From Cymodocea nodosa (taxonomy: Eukaryota > Streptophyta > Magnoliopsida > Alismatales > Cymodoceaceae): a DNA stretch of 64,000 bases. The notes under the pieces were generated by a model. It had not been told where the DNA came from. It was given only the letters and a program-made list of their open reading frames with translations, and did not search any database. The DNA lies in assembly GCA_036874045.1 (NCBI GenBank), contig CM072345.1:7527501-7591500 (forward strand). The letters run 5' to 3'. Both the position numbers and the translations under genes were made by a program. Positions within the stretch are counted from its first letter, which is position 1. Each line of letters starts with the position of its first letter. Shown piece by piece: positions 1 through 11,445 of the stretch.

Positions 1-177
1 TTCTACATAATAGGAAATGACCTATAAGTTAAAAATGCATATAATGTTCAAATTTAAATGAGTTTAAATTGGAACACTACATTAATGTAATGTATTTAAC
101 TTTATTTAAGTTGATAAAATGTAGGAAAAATATATAGAAGTTAAGATGAGAAGTAAGTTTTTTTTTAAAATTTGCTA

Positions 178-365
178 AGTGTTAACTTAACGAAGTTAGT
201 TTGTGGAGTTAACCTTAACTTTACAAAGTTAATGTTAAAATATAAGGTCACTCCATTGAGTTATCTATAACTCAACGAAGTTAGTTCATGGAGTTAGCAA
301 ACAGTAACCGAGGCTAGCCTGTTGAGTTATCTGTAACTCAACAAGGTTAGTTTATGGAGTTAGTG
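178..365. repeat. Cluster of GTTGAGTTA/TAACTCAAC palindromes, copy A leader
   Basis: Three or four imperfect copies of TTGAGTTA, then a spacer, then TAACTCAAC, and of GTGGAGTTA, lie in 190 bp ahead of the gag-like region. The same cluster sits at 57420-57605 in copy B. Confidence 0.7.
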
Positions 366-661
366 TAACGATTATTCTTTTAGCCACAAACAAAACTTCG
401 TAGGTTTAGCAGTTATTGAAATTTAAAAATTAGAAGTGGAACATGTATCCATAAAAATAGGAACCATACTACACATTACAAGATACGTTCTTGCAACGAG
501 ATTCATTTGCCTTATGAACGTGTATTATAAATATATAACAGAATGTTATTTACTGGTTACCAGCAATTAAGAAGAGGAAAGAGAATTTGTTGGGGAACTA
601 GAAGGAAAGTAGCTGATTTAACTTCATTCGTCAACAATAGTTTATTGAAAACAAAGCTTCA

Positions 662-957
662 GACTATCCGAAGATCTACTTAAGTCTCTAACTATCGGAT
701 ACTTAGATTCTTAACTATCTGAAAGTCCACTTAAGTGTCCTTTAAGTCATTTCGGAAGGTTACAGCCAGTAACCATCCGAAATCTTCCGACTTTCAAATA
801 GTTAACTCAAAGCCTCTGACTAAAACTTTATTTTCGGATACTTAGGTCTGATAACCTACTGAAAATATAAATCTGCCAAATACTTATTGTTAACAAGCCT
901 CTAATTTAACCTAGACTTCTTGTGGCATACTCTACACATGTACTACTTGCCCTAACA
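662..957 (-). repeat. 3' LTR (partial) of the Copia element
   Basis: This stretch matches the outer end of the LTR at 5016-5952 and ends in the same CTAACA at 957. The purine-rich tract of the element (minus strand, CCAAGTGGGAGA) follows directly at 958-970. It includes a hairpin at 751-781 with 13-nt arms and one mismatch. Confidence 0.85.
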
Positions 958-1353
958 ATCTCCCACTTGGAGTTTGGCATAATGATTGAAAGAAAAATCA
1001 ATCTCTACACTTGGCTTACAGATTATTGTAACAACTGCTCAAATAAACATCAACTCTTCATCTCCTTTTTATTTTCAATTTTTCAAGAGACCAATTAAGG
1101 CCATATAGAGCCTTAATTTCTACAGATTCAGAACTTTGGTTAGCATATTTGCTGCATTTTCAGATCTTGCAATCTTTTGCAGATCTAACCTGTTCTGCTC
1201 TATCTCTTCCCTTATGAAATGAAATCTCATTCTCATATGCTTGGACCTTGAATGAAGCTTCGAATTTTCAGCTAAATAAATGGCACTTTGATTGTCTCAG
1301 AACAGAATGCTTCTTTTCTATTTGTGTCCTAATTTGGCTAGTACATTCTCTAG

Positions 1354-4300
1354 CTAGATTCTCTTTTTAGCTGCCTCTACTACTACAACATATTCAGCTT
1401 TTGTGGTCGAAAGTGCAACAATACTTTGCAACTTGGATCTCCAGCTAATTACAGTACTTCCTATGTAGAAAACATAGGCTGAAGTACTTCTGCTTTTATC
1501 CAACTCTCTTCCTAAATCAGCATCACAGTAGCCAATCAATTCAACTAGTCTTTTCTTGAAATTCAGATCTACATCTAGGGAATATCTGAGATATCTAAGT
1601 ATCCACAGTATTGCGGACCAATGCTTAGCTCCTAAATCTACCATATATCTACTGACCACTCCCACTACATGAGATATATCAGGTCTTGTGCATATCATGG
1701 CATACATTAAACTTTCCATTACTGAAGCATATGGTATTCTAGACATTTTTGTCCTTTCTCCTTCAGTCTTAGCTGACTGAATTTTAGACAACTTGAAGTG
1801 GGGTCCGAGAGGTAATTCAGTCTTCCTCTCATTTGAGATATTAAATCTCCTTAGTACATTTTCTAGATACTTCTTCTGATTTAATCTCAAAGTGTCTGCC
1901 ACTCTATCTCAGATAATTCTCATACTCAAGATTTGCTTGGCTTCTCCCATATCCTTCATGTCAAATTCTTTTGACAGTTGTCTCTTTAATTGCTTAATTT
2001 GTTCCATACTAAAATATGTAATTAACATATCATCTACATAAATCAATAGAATAATGAAGCAATCATTAAATAGTTTTATGTAGCAGCAATAGTCTACATC
2101 ACATCTTTTGAAGCCTAGGGTACAGATAAAGGTATCAAATCTCTTGTACCATTGTCGTGGTGCTTGCTTCAAACCATACAAACTTTTTAGTAATCTATAT
2201 ACTATTTTTCTTTTCTTGCCAGTTACTGCAAATCATTCTACCTGCATCATGTAGAGTTCTTCTTGCAAGTCACCATGTAGGAATTCTGTCTTTACATCCA
2301 TTTGCTCCAAGAGAAAATTTTCTACAGCAACAATGCTTAAGACTATTCTAATAGTATTCATATTCACAATAAGAGAGAATACTTCTATATAGTCTATGTC
2401 TTGAATTTGCTGAAAACTCTTGACAACAAGTCTGGCTTTATATTTCTTGCTGACATCTGGTTGTTCTTTCATCCTAAACACCCACTTGTTTCCTAGGATT
2501 TTCTTTCCTTCTGGCAATGAAGTTAGCTCCCAAGTATTATTCTTCTCTAGGGATCTCATTTGTTCTTTCATTGCTAACTCCCATTTGTGTGCATCACTTG
2601 CATAGATTGCTTCCTGATATGTTTCAGGTTCACCATCATCCGTTAGTAATAGATAATTGAATGATGGTACAAACTTTTCAGGTTATCTGGAAACCCTTCT
2701 AGATCTTCTAAGTTGTCTAGTGACAACTTCATCTTCTTAATCATCTAGATGTTCTTGATGTTCAACCTTTGGAAGCTGAATTTCTTTTGTAGGTTCCTTT
2801 TGAGGTTGTTCAACATCATTATCTAGACTGATCTCAGTAGTACTTTCAAACTGAAGCTTTGACTACTGTTCATCTGCACTTTTTCTGTGCTTATACATCT
2901 TGGATTCAATGAATATGACATCTTTTGCACAAATTATTTTCTTAGTTTCTTCTACCCAGAATCTATAACTAAAATAATCCTTACCATAGCCAATGAAATA
3001 ACATTTTTGTGATTTTGAATACAACTTGTCTCTTTTATCACTATTCAAGTGGACAAATGACTTGGATCCAAAGACCTTTAAGTGAGCATAGTTGACCTCT
3101 TTCTATGTCCACAACTCTTTAGGGTTCTTAAGCTCCATTAGGACAAATGGTCCTCTATTTATTAGATAGGTAGCTATATTAATAGCTTCTACCCAGAATG
3201 TTTTGGGAAAGCCTACATGTAGTCTCATGCATCTTGCCCGTTCATTCAAGGTCCTGTTCATCCTTTTAGCAACTCCATTTTGTTGTGGAATTCTAGCTAC
3301 AGTCCTCTGCCTTCTAATCCCTTGCTCCTCATAGTAAACTTTAAATCCATGGCTATCATATTCTCCTCCATTATCTGACCTATTGGATTTGATTTTTCTT
3401 CCACTCTGATTTTTCACTTCTGCCTTCCATTTCTTAAAGTCTTGGAAAACTTCAAACTTCTGTTTCAAAAAATAAACTCATACCTTCCTTGTACTGTCAT
3501 CAATGAAGGTGACATAAAAGAGAGCACCTCTTAAAGAACTGTTAGGGGCAGGCCCCCACACATCCGTGTGAACCAACTCCAATTTCTATGACTTAGGATC
3601 ATGAGGAGTCCTGACAAAGCTGACTTTCTTTTACTTTCCCTCAATACAGTCCTCACATATCTCTAAATTGACATTCTTGAGCTTAGGGATTTTCCCTTCT
3701 GCCACTAAAACTTTCAGTCCATTCTCACTAAGGTGTCCTAGTCTTTTATGCCATAAGTCAGTGTCTTCAGTATCACTAACTAATGCAATAGAGTCATCTT
3801 GATCCGATGTTAGATATAAGGTGCCAGTCCTCTATCCTAAGGCAATAATTCTTGCACATTTGGTTACCTTTCATTTGCCTACACCAGAGGTAATCTGATA
3901 ACCATTGTTGTCTAGGGAACTTATGGAAATTAATTATTTTGCAAGATCTGAAACATATCTTACTTCTTGCAATTTCCATATCCCTTGCTTTGTTTTTATG
4001 TGTACCTCTCCTATTCCCAACACATCCAAACTTGTGTTGTTAGCTAGGTACACCTTTTTCATAGGAGTTGCACGATAACTATGCAACAAATCCTTCTTGT
4101 AGGTAGTGTGGAAAGAAGCTCCTAAGTCCAGTATCATTGAGTCAATTGAACTGTCTACACAACATACTAGGGCATCATCTGAATCGTAGGAGACTACATT
4201 TGCAATTGCTCCTTTGATTCCTTCCCTCTGTTGTCTTTCTTGGGAGCCTTACACTATGACTTGAAGTGCCCCCATTGATTGCAGTTCCAGCATTTGATAT

Positions 4301-4980
4301 CTAATCTCACTTTACTGGTACCTCTAGACTTTGACCTTCCTTTAGATTTAAATTGTTTTGATTTATTTCTCCCTCTAATTTCAATAGTAAGGGTAGAAGT
4401 TGAAGCTGACAATTCACTTTTCTTGCGAATGTCTTCACTCAAAATTAAATCTCGGATGTCATTCATCTTGAGCTTCTCATGACCTAGTGAACTACTTACA
4501 CTAGTCACGATAGAAGACCAACTTTCTAGTAATGAGGATAATAAAATCAAGGCCCTGACTTAATCATCAAATACTATATCTACTGAATGCAGTTAATTCA
4601 AAATAGTATTTAGCTCATTAACATGGTCTGTTACATTTCCACTTTCATGCATTTTCAGATTAAATAATCTACGTATGAGAAATACCTTGTTGGCAGTTGA
4701 TGGCTTCTCATACATATTGGACAAAGCTTTCATCAAGTCAGCTGTTATTTTCTCCTTGGCAACATTAAAATGAACGTTCCTTGCCAATGATAACCTGATG
4801 GGACCTAGAGCTTTTCTGTCCAGTAACTCCCACTCTTCCTGATCCATCTTCTTTAGTTTTCTTTCGAACAAAGGTTGATGAAGATCCTTCTGATACAAAC
4901 AGTCTTCAATTTGAGACCTCTAGTATCAGAAATCTTTGCCATTAAACTTCTCGATCTTGAGCTTTCTATCGTCTGCCATT
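1354..4980 (-). pseudogene. Copia gag-pol remnant
   Basis: Reading from 4980 downwards on the minus strand, the region opens with a gag start (MADDRKLKIEKFNG) and a gag core at 4593-4898. A CCHC knuckle (CWNCNQWGHFKS) ends near 4254, and a protease region lies at 3934-4137 (SFHTTYKKDLL). The integrase core is at 2863-3600 (SDNGGEYDSHGF, PQQNGVAKRMNRT). RT lies at 1909-2571 (NKWVFRMKE, MYGLKQAPRQWYKRFD, YVDDMLI) and RNase H at 1354-1902 (GYCDADLGRELDKSRS). Integrase before RT identifies Ty1/Copia. The reading frame is interrupted several times and is not expressed as one protein. Confidence 0.88.
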
Positions 4981-5015
4981 CTGTTAAACTGAAGAACCTT
5001 CGCTCTGATACTAGT

Positions 5016-5952
5016 TGTTAGAGTTGGAACGGATCGTTTAGTCAACTTTCTATGGCACGATACTGAAACACTCACCTCTAAACTTACCAAAATTGGAAGT
5101 TAAGAGTAAAAGAAGAAATAACACAGTGAAGACACAGGATTTACGTGGTTCAGTAACAGCCTACATCCATGAAGAGTTGAGGTTTCTTCTATGAGCTTCG
5201 ACACAATCAACTGCAATGTTTTACATACAAGCCATTACAGTAGAGAAATAATGCTTCGGAGAAGGGACTCTCAATTTCGGAGCATTATCTTCTTATCTTT
5301 CCAAATTCTGCAACATTTTGGATAGTTACAGACTTAACTATCCGAAGAGATTCTTCTTTCCAACGGGCGGTACTGTAGCAGACTAACTGTCTAGAGAGAT
5401 TCAGTATTTTAGACAGTTATAGACTTAACTGTCCAAAAACCCACTTACTTCTCTCTCTTTGTCCTTTCAGAAGGTTCTACCGTTAACTCTCTGAAAACTA
5501 CATGTCTTTCGGATAGTTACTATCTTAACCATCCGAAAACTCACTTAAGTGTATTTTTAGTCATTTCAGAAGGTTAACGGCTTAACCTTTTGAAAACTTA
5601 TGATTTTCTATCTGAAGATCCACTTAAGTCTCTACTTTTCGGATACTTGGCTTCTTAACTATCTGAAGATCCACTTAAGTCTCTGACTTTCGGATACTTA
5701 GATTCTTAATTGTCCGAAAGTCCACTTAAGTGTCCTTTAAGTCATTTCGGAAGGTTACAACTAGTAACCATCCGAAATCTTTTGACTTTCGGATAATTAA
5801 CTCAAAGCCTCTGACTGAAACTTTATTTTTGGATACTTAGGTCTGATAACCTACCGAAAATATAAATCTACCAGATACTTACTATTAACAAGTCTCCGAT
5901 TTAACCTGGACTTCTTGTGGCATACTTCACACCTATACTACTTGCCCTAACA
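5016..5952 (-). repeat. 5' LTR of the minus-strand Copia element
   Basis: The repeat is 937 bp and bounded by TGTTAG at 5016 and CTAACA ending at 5952. Its right 295 bp match 662-957. It is packed with short hairpins whose arms resemble TTCGGATAGTTA and TAACTATCCGAA, for example at 5317-5345, 5390-5430 and 5507-5538. Confidence 0.85.
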
Positions 5953-6980
5953 ATTATTTCCTTAGAGAATTTAATGAAGTTTGTCAAATGATGAAAATGT
6001 CGAACATGAGTATTAATGTTATTAAACTTAGATATATTCCTTTTGCTTTAAAAGATACAACTAAAAGAAGGTTATATACTCTGTCATCTGATTCAATTTC
6101 TGCTTTGATTGAATTTTACTCTATTTTTCTGGAAAAATATTATCCAACACGTCACACGATTAAAAAGAAAAATGAAATATTAATGTGTAAGCAAAAACAG
6201 GGAGAATCATTTTGGAAATATTTTGAACGATTTAAAGATTTACTAACTCAATGTCCACATCATGCAATGAGTAAAACACAATTAATAGGTATAATTTATG
6301 AAGGCATAGAAGTTTCAACTAAATCTTTATTAGAATCTACTTGTCAAAATGGATTTTTAAAACTATGTAGTGAAGAAGCATGAGCATACTTAGAAAACTT
6401 TGCAAAAAGAACTAATTAGTGGGAAAATTCGGTTGAAGCTATTATAGATAAAACAATATTGTCAAGGGGAATGCATGAAATAGATTCAAGCACTATGCTT
6501 GAATTAAATTAACTGAGTTAACAAAGAAAATTGAGGAGTTATCATTAAATCAAAAACTAACAAAAAAGAATGTAAATATTAATGACTTAAATATTATTTA
6601 TGCTAGAAACCAGAAAAATAACTTTGGAAATTCTTATAACCCTAATTAGAGAAATCACCCGAACCTATCTTAGAGAAATAATAATTTCCAAGGAGGAGAA
6701 AATATAAATGACAAAAATATAAGTTATGAAGTATTAATTGAACAAGGATCTAAAATAGAGAAGTTAGAAAAGATAATTCAACAATTAAACAATTGTCTAA
6801 ACCATGTATTTGAAAATGCTACCATTTAGAATCAAAATATGAATAAAAATATACCCCCTAAACAGAAGGAATTAATAGAAGTTAAACCTATTAGAGGATT
6901 GCCAATGCAAGTAATGTCTAACCTTGTCAATAAAACTATTAATGAAATTGATACCTTTTTTAGGAGGGAAGCTGAATGAA
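5953..6980 (+). pseudogene. Gypsy gag-like region, copy A
   Basis: The translation at 5988-6383 shows a plant Gypsy (Athila/Tat type) capsid region, with motifs LRYIPFALKD, FYSIFLEKYYP and WKYFERFKDLLTQCPHH. The next 600 bp keep gag-like spacing (NHPN near 6655, then a coiled segment). It matches 58259-59280 of copy B almost base for base. The upstream part of this gag is absent here, because the Copia element lies across the junction. It is a fossil and the frame is broken several times. Confidence 0.75.
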
Positions 6981-7085
6981 GCAGCATGACTGAAGTAACT
7001 ATGTATAATATAGTAAGTAGAAAAATATAAAAAGAAAAGAAAATGAAAATTTAATTATAGTTAGTAGTATCATAGAGTTATTACT

Positions 7086-7114
7086 TAACTCAACGAACTT
7101 AATCTGTTGAGTTA
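7086..7114. other. Hairpin motif between gag and F-box regions, copy A
   Basis: The arms TAACTCAACG and TGTTGAGTTA pair at 9 of 10 positions around a 9-nt loop. The equivalent hairpin in copy B (59382-59410) pairs at 10 of 10. Confidence 0.7.
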
Positions 7115-7199
7115 TGGCCTAACTCCACAGAGGTATGTAAGTAGCTATGTTAATTTTATCTCTACTAAATTTTGTTTATGTTATATAGAATCACAACAG

Positions 7200-8345
7200 A
7201 TGGAATTGATGAAATTACCATTGGTTGCACTAAGGGAAGTATTAAGTAACTTATCAACTAAAGATCTATACAGATTGTGTTGTGTGTCAAAAGAAATTAA
7301 AGAATGTGTCAAAGAAAAATATTTTCATGGACTACAAGCTACAAAGATCACTAATATTAGAGATGAATTTTTATAAAAGTCATTTAATCATAGTTCAATC
7401 AGCTATGAATATCTGAATATGGAAGAAACTACTGGAATTCCACCCAATACATTAGAAGAAATAAGTCATATTATGGGGATAGATAAATGATTGATTATTT
7501 ACAGAACCAAACTAATGCATGCTATTCTGTTACCCGATATTTTGATTAGAAATCCTATTATTAGAGAAGAATGAAATATAGGAAGGCCTAATAGATTTGA
7601 AGTAGCAACGAAAAATTGTGGGTCAGCTTTAACATTTTCTCATAAAAATTTGACTATTCTTGAAAAATTGTATTATTGGAGACCAATTGGAAATTAGGAT
7701 GAGGATCTATGTTTAAGTGTGTATAATTTTCTAAATAAATCTTAGACTGAAAATACTATGATATATCTAAAAGAGAAAGTATTAGTTAACAATATACATA
7801 TCATACTTGATGGATATATATATCTAGTCACGAATATATCAATTACGTTTAGATCTGATTTATACATAGTAAGCATAGACAGTTATGATGATGACTTTAT
7901 AAAAATATTGCCTATACCTAATGATATAGCTGAACTACCATCTCCAGAACATGATAAAATTCAATTAGGAATGTGGTATAATGAATATGATGATCCTATT
8001 TTATGTCTAACAAGATGGTGGGATGAATTGATGAAATTTCAAATATGGATTATGAAAGACCTGAATGAATGGAAGTGGGAAGAGAAATATATTAAAATAT
8101 ATGTAGAAATAGAAATAACTACATTATCTTGGAATAGAAGATGATCCCTTTCTACATTTCAATTCATTAATGGTAATACACTTATATTTAGTATTGATGA
8201 CATACTACAAGTTTACAAGTTAAAAAGGAAAGTAGACTACATTAAAAAGGAATTAATAGCAAGAAGAATTATGCCTAAAAGTTTTACTTGGACTGAACCT
8301 TTATTCTATTTGTCACTACTTTTCAATCATATTCTTAAATTGTGA
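7200..8345 (+). pseudogene. F-box-like ORF carried by the Gypsy element, copy A
   Basis: The N-terminal segment, starting at the ATG at 7200, reads as a canonical F-box: LPLVALREVLSNLS, then KDLYRLCCVSKEIKECV. The following ~330 residues resemble the variable C-terminal part of plant F-box proteins, with segments such as ILIRNP and a run of beta-rich blocks. That is my inference from pattern only. It follows the gag-like region by about 220 bp and is matched by 59497-60588 in the second copy. F-box proteins recruit substrates to SCF ubiquitin ligases through SKP1. What this one bound is unknown. It is a fossil with a handful of interruptions. A hairpin at 7086-7114 and a donor-like GTATGTAAG at 7131 lie just upstream. 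Confidence 0.7.
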
Positions 8346-8540
8346 TTTTATAATTTTAATGTTGTGTGTACTCTGCATTTATTTTTAGAAAAGAAAGAAA
8401 GGAAAAAAAAAATTTAGTTTTTGATTCATTTATCTTACAATGAAAAGAAAAGAAAAACAAAATATTAATCCAATTTGTTGGTATTTGTTCTGAAAAATCA
8501 ACTAGTTTGCTTGTGAGCCACCAAAGGCAACAACTTTTTG

Positions 8541-8830
8541 ACAATAGAGGAGGTTGGTCTAATGGGCAATGATGATGGTTCTAATAGCTTTCAAATGATG
8601 AAGTGGGTTGGTCCAATAAGTAATGATGATGGTTCCAATGACTTTCCACTAGTGGAGTGGGCTAGTTTGATAGGTGGCAACGATGGTTCCAACGAGCAAT
8701 GATGGTGATTTTGGCAATGGAGGAGGTTGGTCTAGTGAGTGACAATGGTGGTTCTAATAGTAGAGGAGGCTAGTCTAACGAGTGGTGATGGTGTTTCTAA
8801 TGAATGGAGCGATGGTTCTAGTGGGCCAAA
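8541..8830. repeat. Degenerate tandem repeat, units of about 45-65 bp
   Basis: About five units share GGTTGGTCTAAT-like and GATGATGGTTC-like cores, alternating with GGAGTGG-like starts. They begin directly at the break in similarity between the two Gypsy copies, so they belong to whatever interrupted or replaced the end of copy A. I recognise no gene. Confidence 0.6.
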
Positions 8831-9277
8831 TGGTGATTTTGATGGGCAAAGGAGTAGTGCCTATGGAGGGGGAGGAGCCTTCTTGCTTCTCTTGTAAAGA
8901 GAGCTAGGAGGCTTTAAGCTAGTGGATTGTTATGTCTTAACTAGAGGATGGGGGGAAGCCTTTTATAGGCTCACCAATAGGAGGCAAATGGTCATTAGTG
9001 GTTTTAAGTCAAGGAGTCACATTGAAAGTCTAGGAGTCTCATTGGAAGTTGAGGAGTTAACATTGAATGTCATTAAATCTACAAAATACTAAGAGATTCT
9101 TTAAGAGATGAAGGGAACTTTGGGAGATGAAGGGTGCTTCAAGAGATGAAAGGATGTTTCAAAAGACAAAATAGTGCTTTAAAAGATGGAGTGCTTCAAG
9201 AGACAAGAGGACATCAACATGTCAAAAGTTGAGGAGTTGACATTGAATGTTGTCAAATTGAATAAATACAAGGAGGT
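8831..9277. other. Non-coding, repeat-like DNA
   Basis: The stretch holds short imperfect direct repeats (AAGTTGAGGAGTT and AAGAGATGAAGGG types) leading into the 38-bp array. No gene is seen. Confidence 0.5.
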
Positions 9278-9965
9278 ATGATTTGATCTAGACCATTAGA
9301 TTAGATCGAGAAGGTAAGATCTAATTTGGGTCATTAGATCAAATCATGATGCTAAGATATGATCTAGATTGTCAAATCAGATGAGAAGGTGAGATTTGAT
9401 TTAGATCATCAAATCAAATTAAGATGTTGAGATTTGATCTAGACTATCAAATCAGATTGAGAAAGTGAGATCTAATCTAGGTTATTGGATCATAACAAGA
9501 TGTTGAGAACTAATCTAAATTGTCAAATCATATCAGGAATGTGAGATTTGATCTAGGTTGTTAAATTAGATTAGGATGCTAAGATTTGATTTAGACCATT
9601 GAATGATATCAAGATGCTAAGATATGATCTAAACCATTGGATTATATCAGGAAAGTGAGATATAATCTAGGCCATTGGATTTGATTAGGATACTAAGATA
9701 TAATTTATATTATCAAATCAAATAGGAAAGGCAAGATTTGATCTAGATCATTGGATTAGATTAAGATGTTGAAATCTAATTTAAACCATTAGATCAAATC
9801 AAAAAGATAAGATTTGATCTAAGTCATCAAATCAGATCAAGATTTTAAGATTTGATCTAGATTGTTGAATCAGATTAGGAAGTTGAGATTTAATTTAAAC
9901 TATCAAATTAGATTGAGAAGATAAGATCCAATCAAGACTATAAAATCAAATTAAAGGCATGATTT
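9278..9965. repeat. 38-bp tandem array, each unit a potential hairpin
   Basis: About 18 units of 38 bp lie head to tail. Each starts AGATTTGATCTAG and carries ATCAAATC near its middle, so GATTTGAT and ATCAAATC form an 8-nt inverted pair inside almost every unit. Unit endings tend to alternate between GATGCTA/GATGTTG and GAAAGTG/GAAGGTG types, hinting at a 76-bp higher-order dimer. Unit divergence is high, so the array is old. No ORF crosses it. Confidence 0.85.
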
Positions 9966-11165
9966 GATCAAATAAAATGCAACCTATTGTTGTGGTGTTG
10001 ACATGAGCAAACAAATAAAAGAGATTTTGTAAGTACATTAGGTGAAGTTTAATTTTTTTGACAAGATACTACAAGAGGGATTTTACCAATGAGCTGCCAG
10101 GCTTATACAAACGATAATCAAGAGTTCTTAAACTCACAAGAGGGCAATGGACGTCAAAGGCTCACCATAGGTTGCAAGTGTGGTAGGAGTGTTAATCACC
10201 CTACCTAGCTTAAGAATAAGGTTCAAAAGTAAGGTGTCTACAGATATATAATTGTTTACAATTCTATAAAGATATTTACTACAACCTCATAGTAGCTAAT
10301 AGGTCATCTCTTGCTCATATTGCATTTGAAAAACTTCGTGAAGACCTAAAATAAATAAACCACCCATAACTCAATAAGGAATATATTAATAATACATAAA
10401 TAGTATAAATATCCAATGCACATCATTTAATTTGGAAAGATTAATCATTCAAAATTTGTGCACAAATTGGGAGATAATATGAAATAGTTAAATACATAAT
10501 GTACATGATAAATTACAAGTCACGTGCTACAATTTATTTATTCATTTCAATAATTATAATATCTAGCTATAGTTACATATAATCCCTACGTCTTAGTTTA
10601 AAAGTTACATTTAGTTCCATGATGAAGTCCAAAAGTAACATATGGTCCCGTGATGGAACTCAAAAGTAGACCAGTGTCATGATTATGCATCTAATATTAC
10701 AATTTAACTCGTTGTAGTTGGATGCTGAATACAATCACACTCTAATCTACACATGTATGAGTTACAATTACATGCTTCATGGCAACTAATAAATACATAA
10801 ACCTTTTTCAATGCATTCCTCATAATTTAATATAAAAAGTAAACAAGTCATTCACCGTCAATTATTCACGCAAAAATGCACTAAAATTTTTCAAAATAAA
10901 TGCATAATAAACGATATATCTAATAATTTCACGTAACAGAATGTAATCCTAACAAATCAATCCTGATGATGCATAATTCACTAAGAATTATAATAAAAAT
11001 GTCATGCTTAACACTAATCTACAATGACATGTATAAACTAACAGTAATATACTTTAATCAAAATAAATGCATAATGATCAATAATACTATTTTTAGATTA
11101 ATGAATAGAAATCAACAGTATTCTCCAAAATCTCCTTCCCACGTCTTCCTCTTCTCCCTCTCTCT
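9966..11165. other. AT-rich DNA without recognised genes
   Basis: The only ORFs are short and unconvincing (such as 10966-11178). I see no repeats beyond simple A/T runs, and nothing I can name. Confidence 0.5.
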
Positions 11166-11184
11166 CTCGAAAATTTAATGCTTT

Positions 11185-11312
11185 GTATGGAGTGAAGGCG
11201 GTGGACTAAAGCATCAAGGCGGTGGATTAAAGCATCAAGGCGGTGGATCAATCACCGCCAAAACACCATATAAAGCATTAATGCGGTGGATCAATCACCG
11301 CCTTTGTCAATC
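11185..11312. repeat. GGCGGTGGAT direct repeats with CACCGCC hairpins
   Basis: The word AAGCATCAAGGCGGTGGAT recurs about three times. At two places (near 11240-11262 and 11282-11303) GGCGGTG or GCGGTG and CACCGCC flank the 7-nt spacer GATCAAT, forming GC-rich hairpins in very AT-rich surroundings. A small foldback element or transposon end is possible. Confidence 0.6.
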
Positions 11313-11317
11313 GTTAT

Positions 11318-11445
11318 ATATATATATATATTTAACAATTTACATGCAAGCCTTTAAGCTTGAGTTATTTACATATAAGTCCAATTACTAACTACTAAGG
11401 ACTTTTCTTTTTCTTTTTCTTTTTCTTTTTCTTTTTCTTTTTTAA
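11318..11445. repeat. Microsatellites (TA)n and (CTTTTT)n
   Basis: There is a TATA run near 11318-11332 and a CTTTTT run near 11404-11443. Both are simple sequence. Confidence 0.85.

Larger units (their letters stand above)
662..5952 (-). mobile_element. Ty1/Copia retrotransposon, fossil, nested in Gypsy copy A
   Basis: The element reads on the minus strand. It has a 5' LTR at 5016-5952, a primer-binding-site-like stretch next to it at about 5001-5014 (complement of initiator-Met type, GCTCTGATAC), gag, protease, integrase, RT and RNase H in Copia order down to 1354, a polypurine tract at 958-970, and part of the 3' LTR at 662-957. The LTR ends are TGTTAG and CTAACA. By eye about one position in ten differs between the shared LTR stretches, mostly transitions, which suggests an insertion a few million years old under usual plant rates. 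The coding part is interrupted roughly ten times. The lineage within Copia is uncertain; the gag and protease style recalls Tork-like elements. Confidence 0.9.
1..8526 (+). mobile_element. Ty3/Gypsy element fragment (copy A), split by a Copia insertion
   Basis: Two segments, 1-661 and 5953-8526, align by eye with 57237-57900 and 58257-60785 of the Gypsy element at the right of the window, in the same order and strand. They hold a leader with GTTGAGTTA-type palindromes, a gag-like region and an F-box-like ORF. The middle is occupied by a minus-strand Copia element. Similarity to copy B stops near 8526, where unrelated repeat DNA begins. No LTR of this copy is visible, because its left part lies outside the window. 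It is a fossil with many interruptions. It matters because it shows that the gag plus F-box block belongs to a family of elements. Confidence 0.8.

Noticed and set aside
9278-9965. The regular 38-bp repeat resembles a CRISPR array at first sight.
   Set aside because: There are no unique spacers. The whole unit repeats and diverges gradually, and the context is a plant nuclear genome.
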